NCBI RefSeq assembly: GCF_036245865.1
Contig: NZ_BTTW01000003.1
Span: 248,001 to 312,000 of the forward strand
DNA from: Corallococcus caeni
GTDB taxonomy: Bacteria; Myxococcota; Myxococcia; Myxococcales; Myxococcaceae
Reading direction: 5' to 3'
DNA: 64,000 nucleotides
Positions 35,821 to 44,521 of the stretch are shown here, piece by piece. The position numbers and the translations under genes were made by a program. The notes beneath the pieces were generated by a model. The model searched no databases and was not told where the DNA came from. It saw only the letters and a program-made list of their open reading frames with translations. Every line of letters begins with the position of its first letter. Position 1 is the stretch's first letter.

Positions 35821-36137
35821 GGGGGTGACTCCCGTGGATGTGAGGGAACCGCGGTGCTGCGTTCATCCTACGGACTCAATCCCTCTCACTGGTAGCGAGT
35901 TTGCCAAAAAATCGGATTTCCATGCTTGTACGTGAAAGCCGTGGGTGAAGACAGACACCCGCTGTGCCTTGCCGTTTGCGGCGGGAAGGAAATGACAGTT
36001 CAAACCCATGGGAGAGGGATTGGGCAATGGAAGACGCTCCACCCGCCCCGCACCCTGGAACAACCCATGAAGTCGCCCTCTCGCTGAACGTCGATCCAAT
36101 CTAGCGCCTGAACGCCCGCTCAGTATCCTGATCCGGT
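35821..36137. other. Intergenic region with long-range inverted repeat and small hairpins
   Basis: This 317-bp gap between the divergent small-protein gene and dnaE2 is less GC-rich than its surroundings. It holds an 11-bp perfect inverted repeat (CAATCCCTCTC at 35877-35887, complement at 36012-36022), and between the arms two small hairpins (GGGTG/CACCC at 35943-35960; GCCG-TTTG-CGGC at about 35971-35982). No convincing gene is present. The right end contains the dnaE2 control elements. Confidence 0.5.
36107..36129 (+). promoter_or_regulatory. LexA-like box and -10 element of dnaE2
   Basis: The 17 bp at 36107-36123 (CCTGAACGCCCGCTCAG) agree with the myxobacterial LexA box, as I remember its consensus CTRHAMRYBYGTTCAGS read in reverse, at 15 of 17 positions. 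TATCCT follows at 36124-36129, 8 nt before the GTG start. A second CTGAAC half-site is at 36084-36089. The arrangement would let a bound repressor block the -10 of a near-leaderless transcript. Confidence 0.55.
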
Positions 36138-39100
36138 GTGAGCTACGCCGAGCTGGTGTGCCGGTCCCACTTCTCCTTCCTGCACGGCGCCTCCCACCCG
36201 GAGGAGCTGGTGGCCACCGCGGCGCGGCTGGGCCTGTCCGCGCTGGCGCTGACGGACCGGGACGGGCTCTACGGGGTCGTGAAGGCGCACCTCGCGGCGA
36301 AGGAGCACGGCGTGAAGCTGCTCCTGGGCGCGGAGCTGACGCTGGAGGACGGCCCGCCAGTGGTCGTGTACGCGAAGGACGCGGGTGGGTACTCGAACCT
36401 GTGCCGGCTGGTGTCCCACGGCCGGATGACGCACCCCAAGGGCGAGGCGGGCCTGCCCTGGCGCAAGGTGGCGGAGCACGCGTCGGGGCTGCTCGCGCTG
36501 TTGCCGGGCCCCGCGCCGCTGGCGGCGGTGGCGCCGCTGGCGGAGGCGTTCCCCGGGAGCTTCCACGTGGGCCTGAGCCGCTCCCTGTCCGCGGGGGACG
36601 CGGCCCGGGAGGCGCGAGCGGAAGCCCTGGCCCGCGCGCTGGGCGTGCCCTTGGTGGTGCACAACGACGTGCACACGCACCACCGCGACCGGCAGCCCTT
36701 GCAGGACGTGCTCACGTCCATCCGCCACGGGGTGACGGTGGATCAGGCGGGCACGCGGCTGTTCCCGAACGCGGAGCGGACGCTGAAGTCCCCCACGGAC
36801 ATGGCGCGGCTGTTCGCGGACCGGCCGGAGGCGCTGGCGCGCACGGTGGAGCTGGCGTCGCGCTGCGAGGCCACCCTGGACGCGCTGCACTACCGCTTCC
36901 CGGAGGAAGACCTGCCGCAAGGGCGCACGGCGGATGAACACCTGCGGGTGCTCACGGAGGCGGGCCTGCGCACGCGCTATCCGGAGGGGGTGCCGCCGGC
37001 GGTGACGAAGCAGATCGACCACGAGCTGCGGCTCATCGCGGCGCTGGACTTCGCGGGGTACTTCCTGTCGCTGTGGGACATCGTGATGTTCGCGCGGGGG
37101 CGGGGCATCCTGTGTCAGGGGCGGGGCAGCGCGGCGAACTCGGCGGTCTGCTACGCGCTGGGCATCACCGCCATTGATCCGGTGCGCATGGGGCTGTTGT
37201 TCGAGCGCTTCCTCAGCATGGAGCGCAAGGAGCCGCCGGACATCGACGTGGACTTCGAGCACGAGCGGCGCGAGGAGGTGCTCCAGTACGTCTACGAGAA
37301 GCACGGCCGGCGCCACGCGGGCATGGTGTGCGAAGTCATCTGCTACCGGGGGCGGCTCGCGCTGCGCGAGGCGGGCAAGGCGCTGGGGCTGTCGTTGGAT
37401 CAGGTGGACCGGCTGTCGCGCGTTGCCTCGTCTCACGGCTTCCAGGTGACGCCGGACGTGCTCCAGGAAGCGGGGCTGTCCCCGACGGATGGGCGCGTCT
37501 TGCGGACGCTGTCGGTGGCGAAGGAGCTGGAGGGCGTGCCCCGGCACCTGTCCATCCACGTGGGCGGCTTCGTGATGACGCGCGAGCCGCTGGTGGACCT
37601 GGTGCCGGTGGAGAACGCGGCGATGCCCGGGCGCACGGTCATCCAGTGGGAGAAGGACGACATCAACGCGGTGGGGCTGCTGAAGGTGGACCTGCTGGCG
37701 CTGGGCATGTTGACGGCGCTGTCGCGCTGCTTCGCCCTGATCCACAAGCACTACGGCCGCGAGCTGTCCCTGGCCACGGTGCCGCCGGAGGACCCGAAGG
37801 TCTACGACATGCTGTGCGAGGCGGACACGGTGGGCGTGTTCCAGATTGAAAGCCGCGCGCAGATGAACATGCTGCCCCGGCTGCGGCCCCGGGAGTTCTA
37901 CGACCTGGTGGTGCAGATCGCCCTCATCCGGCCGGGGCCCATCGTGGGCAACATGGTGCACCCCTACCTGCGTCGCCGGCACGGCCAGGAGCCGGCGACG
38001 TACCCGAGCGAGGAGGTGCGCGGCATCCTCCAGAAGACGCTGGGCGTGCCGCTCTTCCAGGAGCAGGCGATGCGGCTCGCGATGGTGGCGGCGGGCTTCA
38101 GCGCGGGGGAGGCGGACGGCCTGCGGCGGGCGCTGAGCCACAAGCAGGCGGAGGCGCGCATCCTCCCGTACCGGGGCCGCTTCGTGGAGGGCTGCGAGGC
38201 GAAGGGCTACACGCGCAAGCAGGCGGAGGAGTGGTTCGACCACTTCCGGGGCTTCGCGCACTACGGGTTCCCGGAGAGCCACTCCGCGAGCTTCGCGTTG
38301 ATCGCCTATGCGTCCAGCTGGCTGAAGTGCCACTACCCGGCGGCCTTCACCGCGGCGCTGCTCAACTCGCAGCCCATGGGCTTCTACGCGCCGCACACGC
38401 TGGTGGCGGACGTGCAGCGGCACGGCGTGGAGGTGCGGCCGGTGGACGTGCGCCGTTCAGGCTGGGACTGCACCCTGGAGGACGGAGCGATTCGGCTGGG
38501 CCTGAGGATGGTGCGGGGGCTGTCCGAGTCCGCGGGCCGGGCGGTGGAGACCGCGAGGCGCGGGGACTACGCGAGCGTGGGAGACCTGGCGCGACGGGCG
38601 CGCATTCCCCGGCACGAGCTGACGCGGCTGGCGCTGTCCGGCGCGTTGGCGTCGCTGTGTGGGGCGCGGAGGCAGGCGCTGTGGGAGATCCAGGCGCTGG
38701 GGCCGCTGGACGCGGACGACCTGTTCTTCGGCATGCCCATGGACGGCACGGCGGTGGAGTTGCCGCCCATGGGCGTCCAGGAGCGGGTGGTGGCGGACTA
38801 CGACACGGTGGGGCTGTCGCTGGAGAAGCACCCGCTGGAACTGCTGCGGCCCATGTTGAAGCGGATGGGGGCGGTGACGGCGGAGGGGTTGAAGCGGGTG
38901 TCGGCGGGGCGGCGGGTGAAGGTAGGGGGGATGATGATCTGCCGGCAGATGCCGCCGACGGCGAAGGGGATCTGCTTCATCTCGTTGGAGGACGAGACGG
39001 GGATCGCGAACCTGGTGGTGCCCTCGGAGGTGTACGCGCGGTGCAGGCAGGAGATCCACGGCGCGCTGTTCCTCGTGGGGGAGGGGATGCTGGAGCGCTC

Positions 39101-39152
39101 GGGGAAGGTGACGAACGTGAAGACGCGCAGCGTGGTGTCCGTGCGGCAGTGA
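36138..39152 (+). CDS. dnaE2: Error-prone DNA polymerase III alpha subunit DnaE2
   Basis: A 1004-residue C-family polymerase of the DnaE2 length class; replicative DnaE is longer. The N-terminal PHP domain opens SHFSFLHGASHPEEL and ALTDRDGLYG. The palm carries catalytic aspartates in PDIDVDFEHERREEV (about residues 367-381), after GRGSAANSAVCY. Helix-hairpin-helix and OB-fold segments close the protein. With ImuA and ImuB it performs mutagenic translesion synthesis. The GTG start at 36138 lies 8 nt after TATCCT. Unlike the usual imuA-imuB-dnaE2 cassette, its partners are about 18 kb away in this window, on the same strand. Confidence 0.95.
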   Translation: MSYAELVCRSHFSFLHGASHPEELVATAARLGLSALALTDRDGLYGVVKAHLAAKEHGVKLLLGAELTLEDGPPVVVYAKDAGGYSNLCRLVSHGRMTHPKGEAGLPWRKVAEHASGLLALLPGPAPLAAVAPLAEAFPGSFHVGLSRSLSAGDAAREARAEALARALGVPLVVHNDVHTHHRDRQPLQDVLTSIRHGVTVDQAGTRLFPNAERTLKSPTDMARLFADRPEALARTVELASRCEATLDALHYRFPEEDLPQGRTADEHLRVLTEAGLRTRYPEGVPPAVTKQIDHELRLIAALDFAGYFLSLWDIVMFARGRGILCQGRGSAANSAVCYALGITAIDPVRMGLLFERFLSMERKEPPDIDVDFEHERREEVLQYVYEKHGRRHAGMVCEVICYRGRLALREAGKALGLSLDQVDRLSRVASSHGFQVTPDVLQEAGLSPTDGRVLRTLSVAKELEGVPRHLSIHVGGFVMTREPLVDLVPVENAAMPGRTVIQWEKDDINAVGLLKVDLLALGMLTALSRCFALIHKHYGRELSLATVPPEDPKVYDMLCEADTVGVFQIESRAQMNMLPRLRPREFYDLVVQIALIRPGPIVGNMVHPYLRRRHGQEPATYPSEEVRGILQKTLGVPLFQEQAMRLAMVAAGFSAGEADGLRRALSHKQAEARILPYRGRFVEGCEAKGYTRKQAEEWFDHFRGFAHYGFPESHSASFALIAYASSWLKCHYPAAFTAALLNSQPMGFYAPHTLVADVQRHGVEVRPVDVRRSGWDCTLEDGAIRLGLRMVRGLSESAGRAVETARRGDYASVGDLARRARIPRHELTRLALSGALASLCGARRQALWEIQALGPLDADDLFFGMPMDGTAVELPPMGVQERVVADYDTVGLSLEKHPLELLRPMLKRMGAVTAEGLKRVSAGRRVKVGGMMICRQMPPTAKGICFISLEDETGIANLVVPSEVYARCRQEIHGALFLVGEGMLERSGKVTNVKTRSVVSVRQ

Positions 39153-39310
39153 GGCATTGGGGAGCGCCACATCTGCACGTCTGTTCCCGGGATCCGCCGC
39201 TACAGGGACGTAGTGACCCGGGGGGGCATGGAACAACCCGTATTACTGGCGATATAGGTTGCGTCCGTCCGGAGTGTAGTAGCGTGGATCAGAACGGGAG
39301 GGTTCTCCAA

Positions 39311-40048
39311 GTGCGCAACAGTCTTCGGTGGTTGGGGTCGCTGCTCGATCGCGTGGGCCTGACAGAAGTGGTGGAGGAGGCGAGCGATTGGGTGCGGTAC
39401 TACGCGCAGGGCAAGCCGCCCGTGAGCGAACCGCAGCAGACCCGCGTCTCCCGCCCGGTGCACTCCGAGCCTCCGCGCGCGTCCGCGCACGAGGTGATCG
39501 AGTCCCTGCGCAACGCGATGCCGGAGCGTCAGGTGGACGCGACGGTGGTGGAGATCCCCTTCGAGGGACGCATGGAGCTGGCGCAGGCGGCCCGCCGCAA
39601 GACGGCGCCGAAGGCGAAGAAGGCCGCGGGCAAGAAGAGCGCGGCGAAGAAGGCCCCGGCCGCGAAGAAGAAGAGCGCGGCGAAGAAGGCCCCTGTCGCG
39701 AAGAAGGCGGCCACGTCCGGCGCCGCGAGCGAGGACGCGGTGTCGGTGCTGGAGACCGCGCTGCGCGGCCACGCGCGCCAGAAGGACCTGGTCTCCGCCG
39801 GCAAGGAGAAGGACCAGCTCCTGCGTTCGCTGATCCCGCTCTACCTGGCGAAGGCGCTGGACGTGGAGGTGACGTCCGGAACGACGTCGCGCTTCTGGAG
39901 CGGGCTGGGCGTGACGTACGCCGCCCCGAACGCGGCCAAGGCCCTGCGCCTGCATGCCGGCTACGCCCAGGACACCAAGAAGGGCAAGGCCATCACCGCC
40001 AAGGGCATCCGCTACGTGGAAGACGCCCTGGCGCAGGCCGGGAAGTAA
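39311..40048 (+). CDS. Lys/Ala-rich (histone H1-like) basic protein
   Basis: A 245-residue protein from GTG 39311, which follows GGGAGG at suitable spacing; a GTG at 39284 is a less likely start. The N-terminus is a compact helical segment (NSLRWLGSLLDRVGLTEVVEEASDWVRYYAQG). Residues about 100-137 are a run of AAKK/APAKK motifs like eukaryotic histone H1 tails and bacterial H1-like proteins. The C-terminal half has a possible globular domain (HARQKDLVSAGKEKDQLLRSLIPLYL). DNA or RNA binding is likely from composition. It follows dnaE2 by 158 bp and may or may not be functionally linked. Confidence 0.75.
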   Translation: MRNSLRWLGSLLDRVGLTEVVEEASDWVRYYAQGKPPVSEPQQTRVSRPVHSEPPRASAHEVIESLRNAMPERQVDATVVEIPFEGRMELAQAARRKTAPKAKKAAGKKSAAKKAPAAKKKSAAKKAPVAKKAATSGAASEDAVSVLETALRGHARQKDLVSAGKEKDQLLRSLIPLYLAKALDVEVTSGTTSRFWSGLGVTYAAPNAAKALRLHAGYAQDTKKGKAITAKGIRYVEDALAQAGK

Positions 40049-40063
40049 AGCCTGCCGGGCCAG

Positions 40064-40098
40064 ATGCCGCGGCTTCGCTGTCTGCTCAAGCGCGGCAT
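40064..40098. terminator. Hairpin between convergent genes
   Basis: ATGCCGCG (40064-40071) and CGCGGCAT (40091-40098) form an 8-bp stem with a 19-nt loop between two convergent stop codons. No T-tract is present, so the assignment is tentative. Confidence 0.35.
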
Positions 40099-40118
40099 GG
40101 TCCCACTTGAATCAGCCC

Positions 40119-40862
40119 TCAATCCCTCGCGGAACGTGAGCCCGGGACGGGCAGGTTGTCCGTCCTCCGGTACGTAGCCACCACGGAGTACTTCGTGTCC
40201 TTCGTGTGGTTCCGGCTCGCCGCGTGGAACAGCCGCGCGTGGAAGAGCAGCACGTCCCCGGGGGACAGCCTCACGTACCGCGCGCTCTCAATGAGCGCCG
40301 CGTTCTCCGGCAGCTCCGGCCGCAGGAACAGCTTCGCGTCGTAGCGCTCCGGCGCGAACTGCATGCGGTGCGTGCCGGGCAATACCTTGAGGCCGCCGTT
40401 CTCCGGCGTCTCCGTGCCCAATGCCAGCCACGTGGAGATCAGCTCCGGCCGCGTGAAGGCCCAATACCTCACGTCCTGGTGCCAGCCCGTGTCCGACGAG
40501 AAGCGCGGCTGTTTCGTCATCACGCAGTTGTGATGCGCCCGCGCCTGCACCACCGGCCCGTCCAGCAGTTGCCCCAGCGCCTCCACCATCCGCGCGTCGT
40601 CGAACCACGCCGCGAACAGGGCCGAGCGCCCATGGGCCTTCAACAACCGCCGCACCGTCCGGCCACCTTCGACCTCCAGGCTCGCGGGCGAACCCGGATA
40701 GGCCACGTCGGCCTCGTACTCCACCGGGCCGTCACCGGACTTGAGCTGCTCCAGGATGACGGCCCGCATCCGCTCGCACGTCCCGCTGTCCACGAAGGAC
40801 GGCAGGACGAGATACCCATCGGCGGCGAAGCGTTGGCACTGCTCGGGACTCAGGACGGACAT
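40119..40862 (-). CDS. Phytanoyl-CoA dioxygenase (PhyH) family protein 1
   Basis: A 247-residue Fe(II)/2-oxoglutarate-dependent oxygenase-like protein. The iron-binding HxD is His128-Asp130 (TGWHQDVRYW); the distal His212 and the 2-oxoglutarate Arg216 are in LFHAASRN. KVLPGTHRM is the usual strand before the distal site. Such enzymes hydroxylate lipids or small molecules; the substrate is unknown. It lies 53 bp downstream of an AidB-like acyl-CoA dehydrogenase on the same strand, suggesting a common acyl substrate, which is inference. Confidence 0.88.
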   Translation of the reverse strand: MSVLSPEQCQRFAADGYLVLPSFVDSGTCERMRAVILEQLKSGDGPVEYEADVAYPGSPASLEVEGGRTVRRLLKAHGRSALFAAWFDDARMVEALGQLLDGPVVQARAHHNCVMTKQPRFSSDTGWHQDVRYWAFTRPELISTWLALGTETPENGGLKVLPGTHRMQFAPERYDAKLFLRPELPENAALIESARYVRLSPGDVLLFHARLFHAASRNHTKDTKYSVVATYRRTDNLPVPGSRSARD

Positions 40863-40915
40863 GGCGCCCGCTTCTTAATGGGGGCGCCCGCCGCGTGCAG
40901 CACCTGTCGCGAGGC

Positions 40916-42577
40916 TCAACCCAGGAGCCGCGAATCATCCAGGTCGATCTCGTCCTGGATGAGGTCCACGCCGTTCTGCCGGAACCGCCGCGCCGCGGCC
41001 CGGCTGCGCGGCCCGTGCCCGTGCTCCAGGCACCACTGCGCGTGCTCGCTCAGGAGCGCCAGCTCCAGCGTGCGCCCCAGCGTCAGGGAGAAGCGCCGCG
41101 CCCCGGCCTCCATCGTGGTGGGGTTCGCCATCGCGCCGGACACCCAGGCCCGCGCGTGCTCCAGCGCGCCGTGCGCCGTCTGCACGCACGGCCGCAGGCC
41201 CGCGTCCGTCACCTTCGACAGCCGGCCCTCCACCTCGTGGAAGAACGCCTCCAGCGTGCCTTCCTTCGCCAGCGCGCGCAGCGAATCCAGCGACAGCACG
41301 TTCGTCGTGCCCTCCCAGATGGACAGCACCTGCGCGTCCGCCTGGATGCGCGGCAGGCCCGTGTCCTCCACGTAGCCCGCACCGCCGAAGGACTCCGTCG
41401 CCTCCGACGTGACGTGCACCACCTGCCGGCCCGTGGTCAGCTTCGCCAGCGGCGTCACCAGCCGCTGCAGCAGCTGCTCCTGCTCCGTCGCCGTGCGCGT
41501 CTCCAGCTTGCCCAGGAGCTCCACCCCGCGGAACGCCAGCAGGAAGCCCGCCTGGAACTCCGCCTCCAGCCCCGCCAGCGTGTCCACGTGCAGCGGCTTC
41601 TCCGACAGCGGCGCGCCGAACTGCACCCGGCGCTTCGCATAGTCGTGCGCCAGCGCCATCGCGCGGCGCATGGCCCACGTGGCGCCCATCGCGTTCCAGG
41701 TGCGCGTCACGTTCAGCATCATCGCCATGTTGCGGATGCCGTCCGTCAGCCCCGCCACTGGCACCGCCAGCGTCCCGTCCAGCGTCAGCTCCGCCGTGGG
41801 CACCTTGCGCGTCCCGAACTTGTCCTTCAGCCGGTTGATCTGGATGTTGTTGAGCCGGCCCTGCGCGTCCCGCGTCTCCACGAAGAAGAGCGCCAGGCCC
41901 TTGCCGCCGGGGCCGTTGCCCGTGGGCCGCGCCAGCGTCAGCGCCATCTGCGCCGTCGTCGCGGACGTGAACCACTTCGTGCCGTGCAGCCGCCAGCCCT
42001 CCGGGGACTGCCGCGCCTCCGTCAGCGTGAGCCCCACGTCCGAGCCGCCCGTGCGCTCCGTCATCCACTGGCCCGACGTCCAGAACGTCGCCGGATCGCG
42101 CGACGTCAGGTGGGGCAGGGCGTGGTCGATGAGGGCTTTGTTGCCCAGCGACAGGAGCGACCGTGCCGCGCCGTCCGTCATCGCCAGCGGACACGAATAG
42201 ACGTCCAGCGACGGCTGCACCAGGTAGTTCAACGCGAACTGGTGCACGCGGCTGAGCGCGCCGCTCTTCTGCTCGTAGGCCACCGCGACCAGGCCCTTCC
42301 TCGCGGTCAGCGCCTCCGCCTCCTTCCACAGCGGCGTCACCTCGATGTGGTCGATGCGCTTCCCCCACGGGTCCCACTGCGTGAGGACGGGCTCGTTCAG
42401 CCGGTCGCGCTGCTGGAACTCGTAGAAGTACTTGCCCCCCAGCTCCCCCAGCTCCCGGAAGTCGTCCTGGAGCGAGCGGAGCAGGTCCTCCGGAAGGGTG
42501 CGGGCAAGGTAGCCCTGCAGGAACGCGTCGTCGTCGTACTGATTGCCAAGAACGGGGGGCGCCTGGAAGAAGCTCAT
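40916..42577 (-). CDS. AidB-like acyl-CoA dehydrogenase
   Basis: A 553-residue flavoprotein of the acyl-CoA dehydrogenase superfamily. Diagnostic segments are MTERTGGSDVGLT, WFTSATTAQMALTLAR, FGAPLSEKPLH and AGYVEDTGLPRIQADAQVLSIWEGTTNVLSLD. Its length, the MTE-x-GGSDV motif and the LPR...SIWEG block match the AidB branch, which includes the E. coli alkylation-response protein. It either oxidises an acyl-CoA or acts in the less understood DNA-protection role; sequence does not decide. It shares a 66-bp divergent promoter region with the AAA ATPase gene. Confidence 0.92.
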   Translation of the reverse strand: MSFFQAPPVLGNQYDDDAFLQGYLARTLPEDLLRSLQDDFRELGELGGKYFYEFQQRDRLNEPVLTQWDPWGKRIDHIEVTPLWKEAEALTARKGLVAVAYEQKSGALSRVHQFALNYLVQPSLDVYSCPLAMTDGAARSLLSLGNKALIDHALPHLTSRDPATFWTSGQWMTERTGGSDVGLTLTEARQSPEGWRLHGTKWFTSATTAQMALTLARPTGNGPGGKGLALFFVETRDAQGRLNNIQINRLKDKFGTRKVPTAELTLDGTLAVPVAGLTDGIRNMAMMLNVTRTWNAMGATWAMRRAMALAHDYAKRRVQFGAPLSEKPLHVDTLAGLEAEFQAGFLLAFRGVELLGKLETRTATEQEQLLQRLVTPLAKLTTGRQVVHVTSEATESFGGAGYVEDTGLPRIQADAQVLSIWEGTTNVLSLDSLRALAKEGTLEAFFHEVEGRLSKVTDAGLRPCVQTAHGALEHARAWVSGAMANPTTMEAGARRFSLTLGRTLELALLSEHAQWCLEHGHGPRSRAAARRFRQNGVDLIQDEIDLDDSRLLG

Positions 42578-42643
42578 GACCCGAAGTTAACACCCCGGCA
42601 CGGACGGTGGGGTAGAGTGACCTCCCCCTCCGCCGGAGCCGTG

Positions 42644-44521
42644 ATGACCGACTTCTCCCGCAGGCCCCCACCTGGCCCGGGTCCGTCTTCCCTCGACGCC
42701 GAGCAAGACCCCAATCGCAGCATCACCCCCCTGGAGACGCCCGCCGCCGCGGCGAGCCCCGTCCTGGCGACGCCTCCCCGTCCGCGCTCGCCCACCATGG
42801 CCGGGGTGCCCCTGGGCGGAGACAGGCCTCCAGAGCCCACCCGCTCCAGGCCCGCGCAGTCCGCGCCGCTGCCGTCCGTCATCTTCGATCCGATGCCGCG
42901 CCCCCGCGTGCCGCCCGCGCAGGCCGCGGGAGCGCCGCCGCCCTTCACCGAGGAGATGCTGGACGTGCAGACCGAGCGGCGCACCGCGCCCCCCGGTCCT
43001 CCTCCAGCGCCGCAGGACCCCGACCGCCGCGCGGGCCCCGGCCCGGAGCGCCGCGGTCCGGACGCGGAGCGCAGGGGTCCCCCTCCGGAGGCGGACCGCC
43101 GCGGCCCGAGCAGCCCCGCCAGCTCCGACCGTCGCACCTCGGCCACGGCGCCGCCGCAGGGCTACGTGGGCCCGGAGCGGCGCGGCTTCCGGCGCGGTGA
43201 AGCGTCGGATGCGCCGATGACGAACCGCTTCTGGCCCGCGCAGCCCAAGACGCTCCAGGAGGCCGGCCTCAACGCGACCTTCGTGGAGGAGCTGGTCCTC
43301 AAGGCCATCTTCTTCGCGGGCGAGATGCGCGGCATGGACGTGGCCACGCGCCTGCAACTGCCCAGCGCGCTGGTGGACGAGATCATCGAGGGCCTGCGCC
43401 GGCAGAAGTACATCGACATCCGAGGCGGTGGCGGATCCGGCGTGGGCCGCTCCACGATGATCTACCAGCTCACGACCTTCGTGACGGACGTGCTGCGGCA
43501 GATCCTGGACCGCAACCGCTACAACGGCCCGGCGCCCGTGCCGTTCCACGAATGGGTCGCCGCCGTGAAGCAGCAGACCGTGCGCGGCAACCGCATCACC
43601 CGCCAGCGCATGGAGGACAAGTTCGGCGACCTGATCATCCGCGACTACATCTTCGACGGCATCGGCCCGGCGATGAACTCCGGGCGCGCCATCTTCTTCT
43701 ACGGCCCCCCGGGCAACGGCAAGACGGCCATCTGCCAGGGCATGGTCAACTGCTACGACGGGGACATCTTCGTCCCGCACGCGCTGCTCATCGACGACTT
43801 CGTGGTGAAGATGTTCGACGCGAACATCCACCGCGCCGTGGAGGACGAGCCCGGCATGCCCTCGTACGACCGCCGCTGGGTGCGCTGCCGCCGGCCGCTG
43901 GTGGTGGTGGGCGGTGAGCTCACGCTGGAGATGCTCGACCTCGTCTACACCCCGGAGGTGAAGTACTACGAGGCGCCGTTCCAGATGAAGGCGTCCAACG
44001 GGATGCTCCTCATCGACGACTTCGGCCGGCAGAAGGTGTCCCCCAAGGACCTGCTCAACCGGTGGATCGTCCCGCTGGAGAGCGACGTGGACATGCTCAC
44101 GCTCCACACCGGCAAGAAGATCCAGGTGCCCTTCGACGTGTTCGCTGCCTTCTCCACCAACCTGGATCCCAGCGACCTCGTGGACGACGCCTTCCTGCGC
44201 CGCGTCCGCTACAAGCTGGAGGTGCAGCGCCCGGACGAGGAGCAGTTCCACGAGATCTTCCAGATGATGTGCAAGAAGCGCGGCGTGCCCTACGACGCGC
44301 GCGCCGTGGACTACCTCATCGACGAGCACTACCGCCCGCTGCACCGGCCCTTCGCCGCGTGCCAGCCTCGCGACCTGTTGGATCAGGTCATCGACATGGC
44401 GAACTACCAGGGCGTGACGCCGCGCCTGGACCCCACGCTGCTGGACGCCGCCGTGCGCAGCTACTTCGTGCGCTTCGACAAGCCGGAGGGGCCCTCGTCC
44501 ACCTCCGCGTCCGCCCGCTGA
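42644..44521 (+). CDS. AAA ATPase with disordered N-terminus and winged-helix region
   Basis: A 625-residue protein. Residues 1 to about 190 are Pro/Arg-rich and disordered with repeated [DE]RRG motifs (PERRG, AERRG, ADRRG). Next is a helical, winged-helix-like domain (FVEELVLKAIFFAGEMRGMDVATRLQLP) and then an AAA+ module with Walker A YGPPGNGKT and Walker B MLLIDDFG, plus a sensor-like AAFSTNLDP. The ATPase core is conserved, but I cannot name the family or target. ATG 42644 is directly preceded by an in-frame GTG. A TAGAGT hexamer 27 nt upstream could be its -10. The 3' end overlaps the opposite-strand WbqC-like gene by 61 bp. Confidence 0.88.
   Translation: MTDFSRRPPPGPGPSSLDAEQDPNRSITPLETPAAAASPVLATPPRPRSPTMAGVPLGGDRPPEPTRSRPAQSAPLPSVIFDPMPRPRVPPAQAAGAPPPFTEEMLDVQTERRTAPPGPPPAPQDPDRRAGPGPERRGPDAERRGPPPEADRRGPSSPASSDRRTSATAPPQGYVGPERRGFRRGEASDAPMTNRFWPAQPKTLQEAGLNATFVEELVLKAIFFAGEMRGMDVATRLQLPSALVDEIIEGLRRQKYIDIRGGGGSGVGRSTMIYQLTTFVTDVLRQILDRNRYNGPAPVPFHEWVAAVKQQTVRGNRITRQRMEDKFGDLIIRDYIFDGIGPAMNSGRAIFFYGPPGNGKTAICQGMVNCYDGDIFVPHALLIDDFVVKMFDANIHRAVEDEPGMPSYDRRWVRCRRPLVVVGGELTLEMLDLVYTPEVKYYEAPFQMKASNGMLLIDDFGRQKVSPKDLLNRWIVPLESDVDMLTLHTGKKIQVPFDVFAAFSTNLDPSDLVDDAFLRRVRYKLEVQRPDEEQFHEIFQMMCKKRGVPYDARAVDYLIDEHYRPLHRPFAACQPRDLLDQVIDMANYQGVTPRLDPTLLDAAVRSYFVRFDKPEGPSSTSASAR

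Noticed and set aside
35921-35947. Nine-codon frame MLVRESRG in the dnaE2 upstream gap
   Set aside because: No ribosome binding site and a length expected by chance.
36120-38423. 767-codon minus-strand frame opposite dnaE2
   Set aside because: The plus strand encodes a full DnaE2 with PHP and catalytic motifs; the minus frame is an Arg/His-rich shadow.
38231-39310. Upstream extension of the Lys/Ala-rich protein frame into dnaE2
   Set aside because: The extension is low-complexity shadow sequence; GGGAGG followed by GTG 39311 gives a sensible start.
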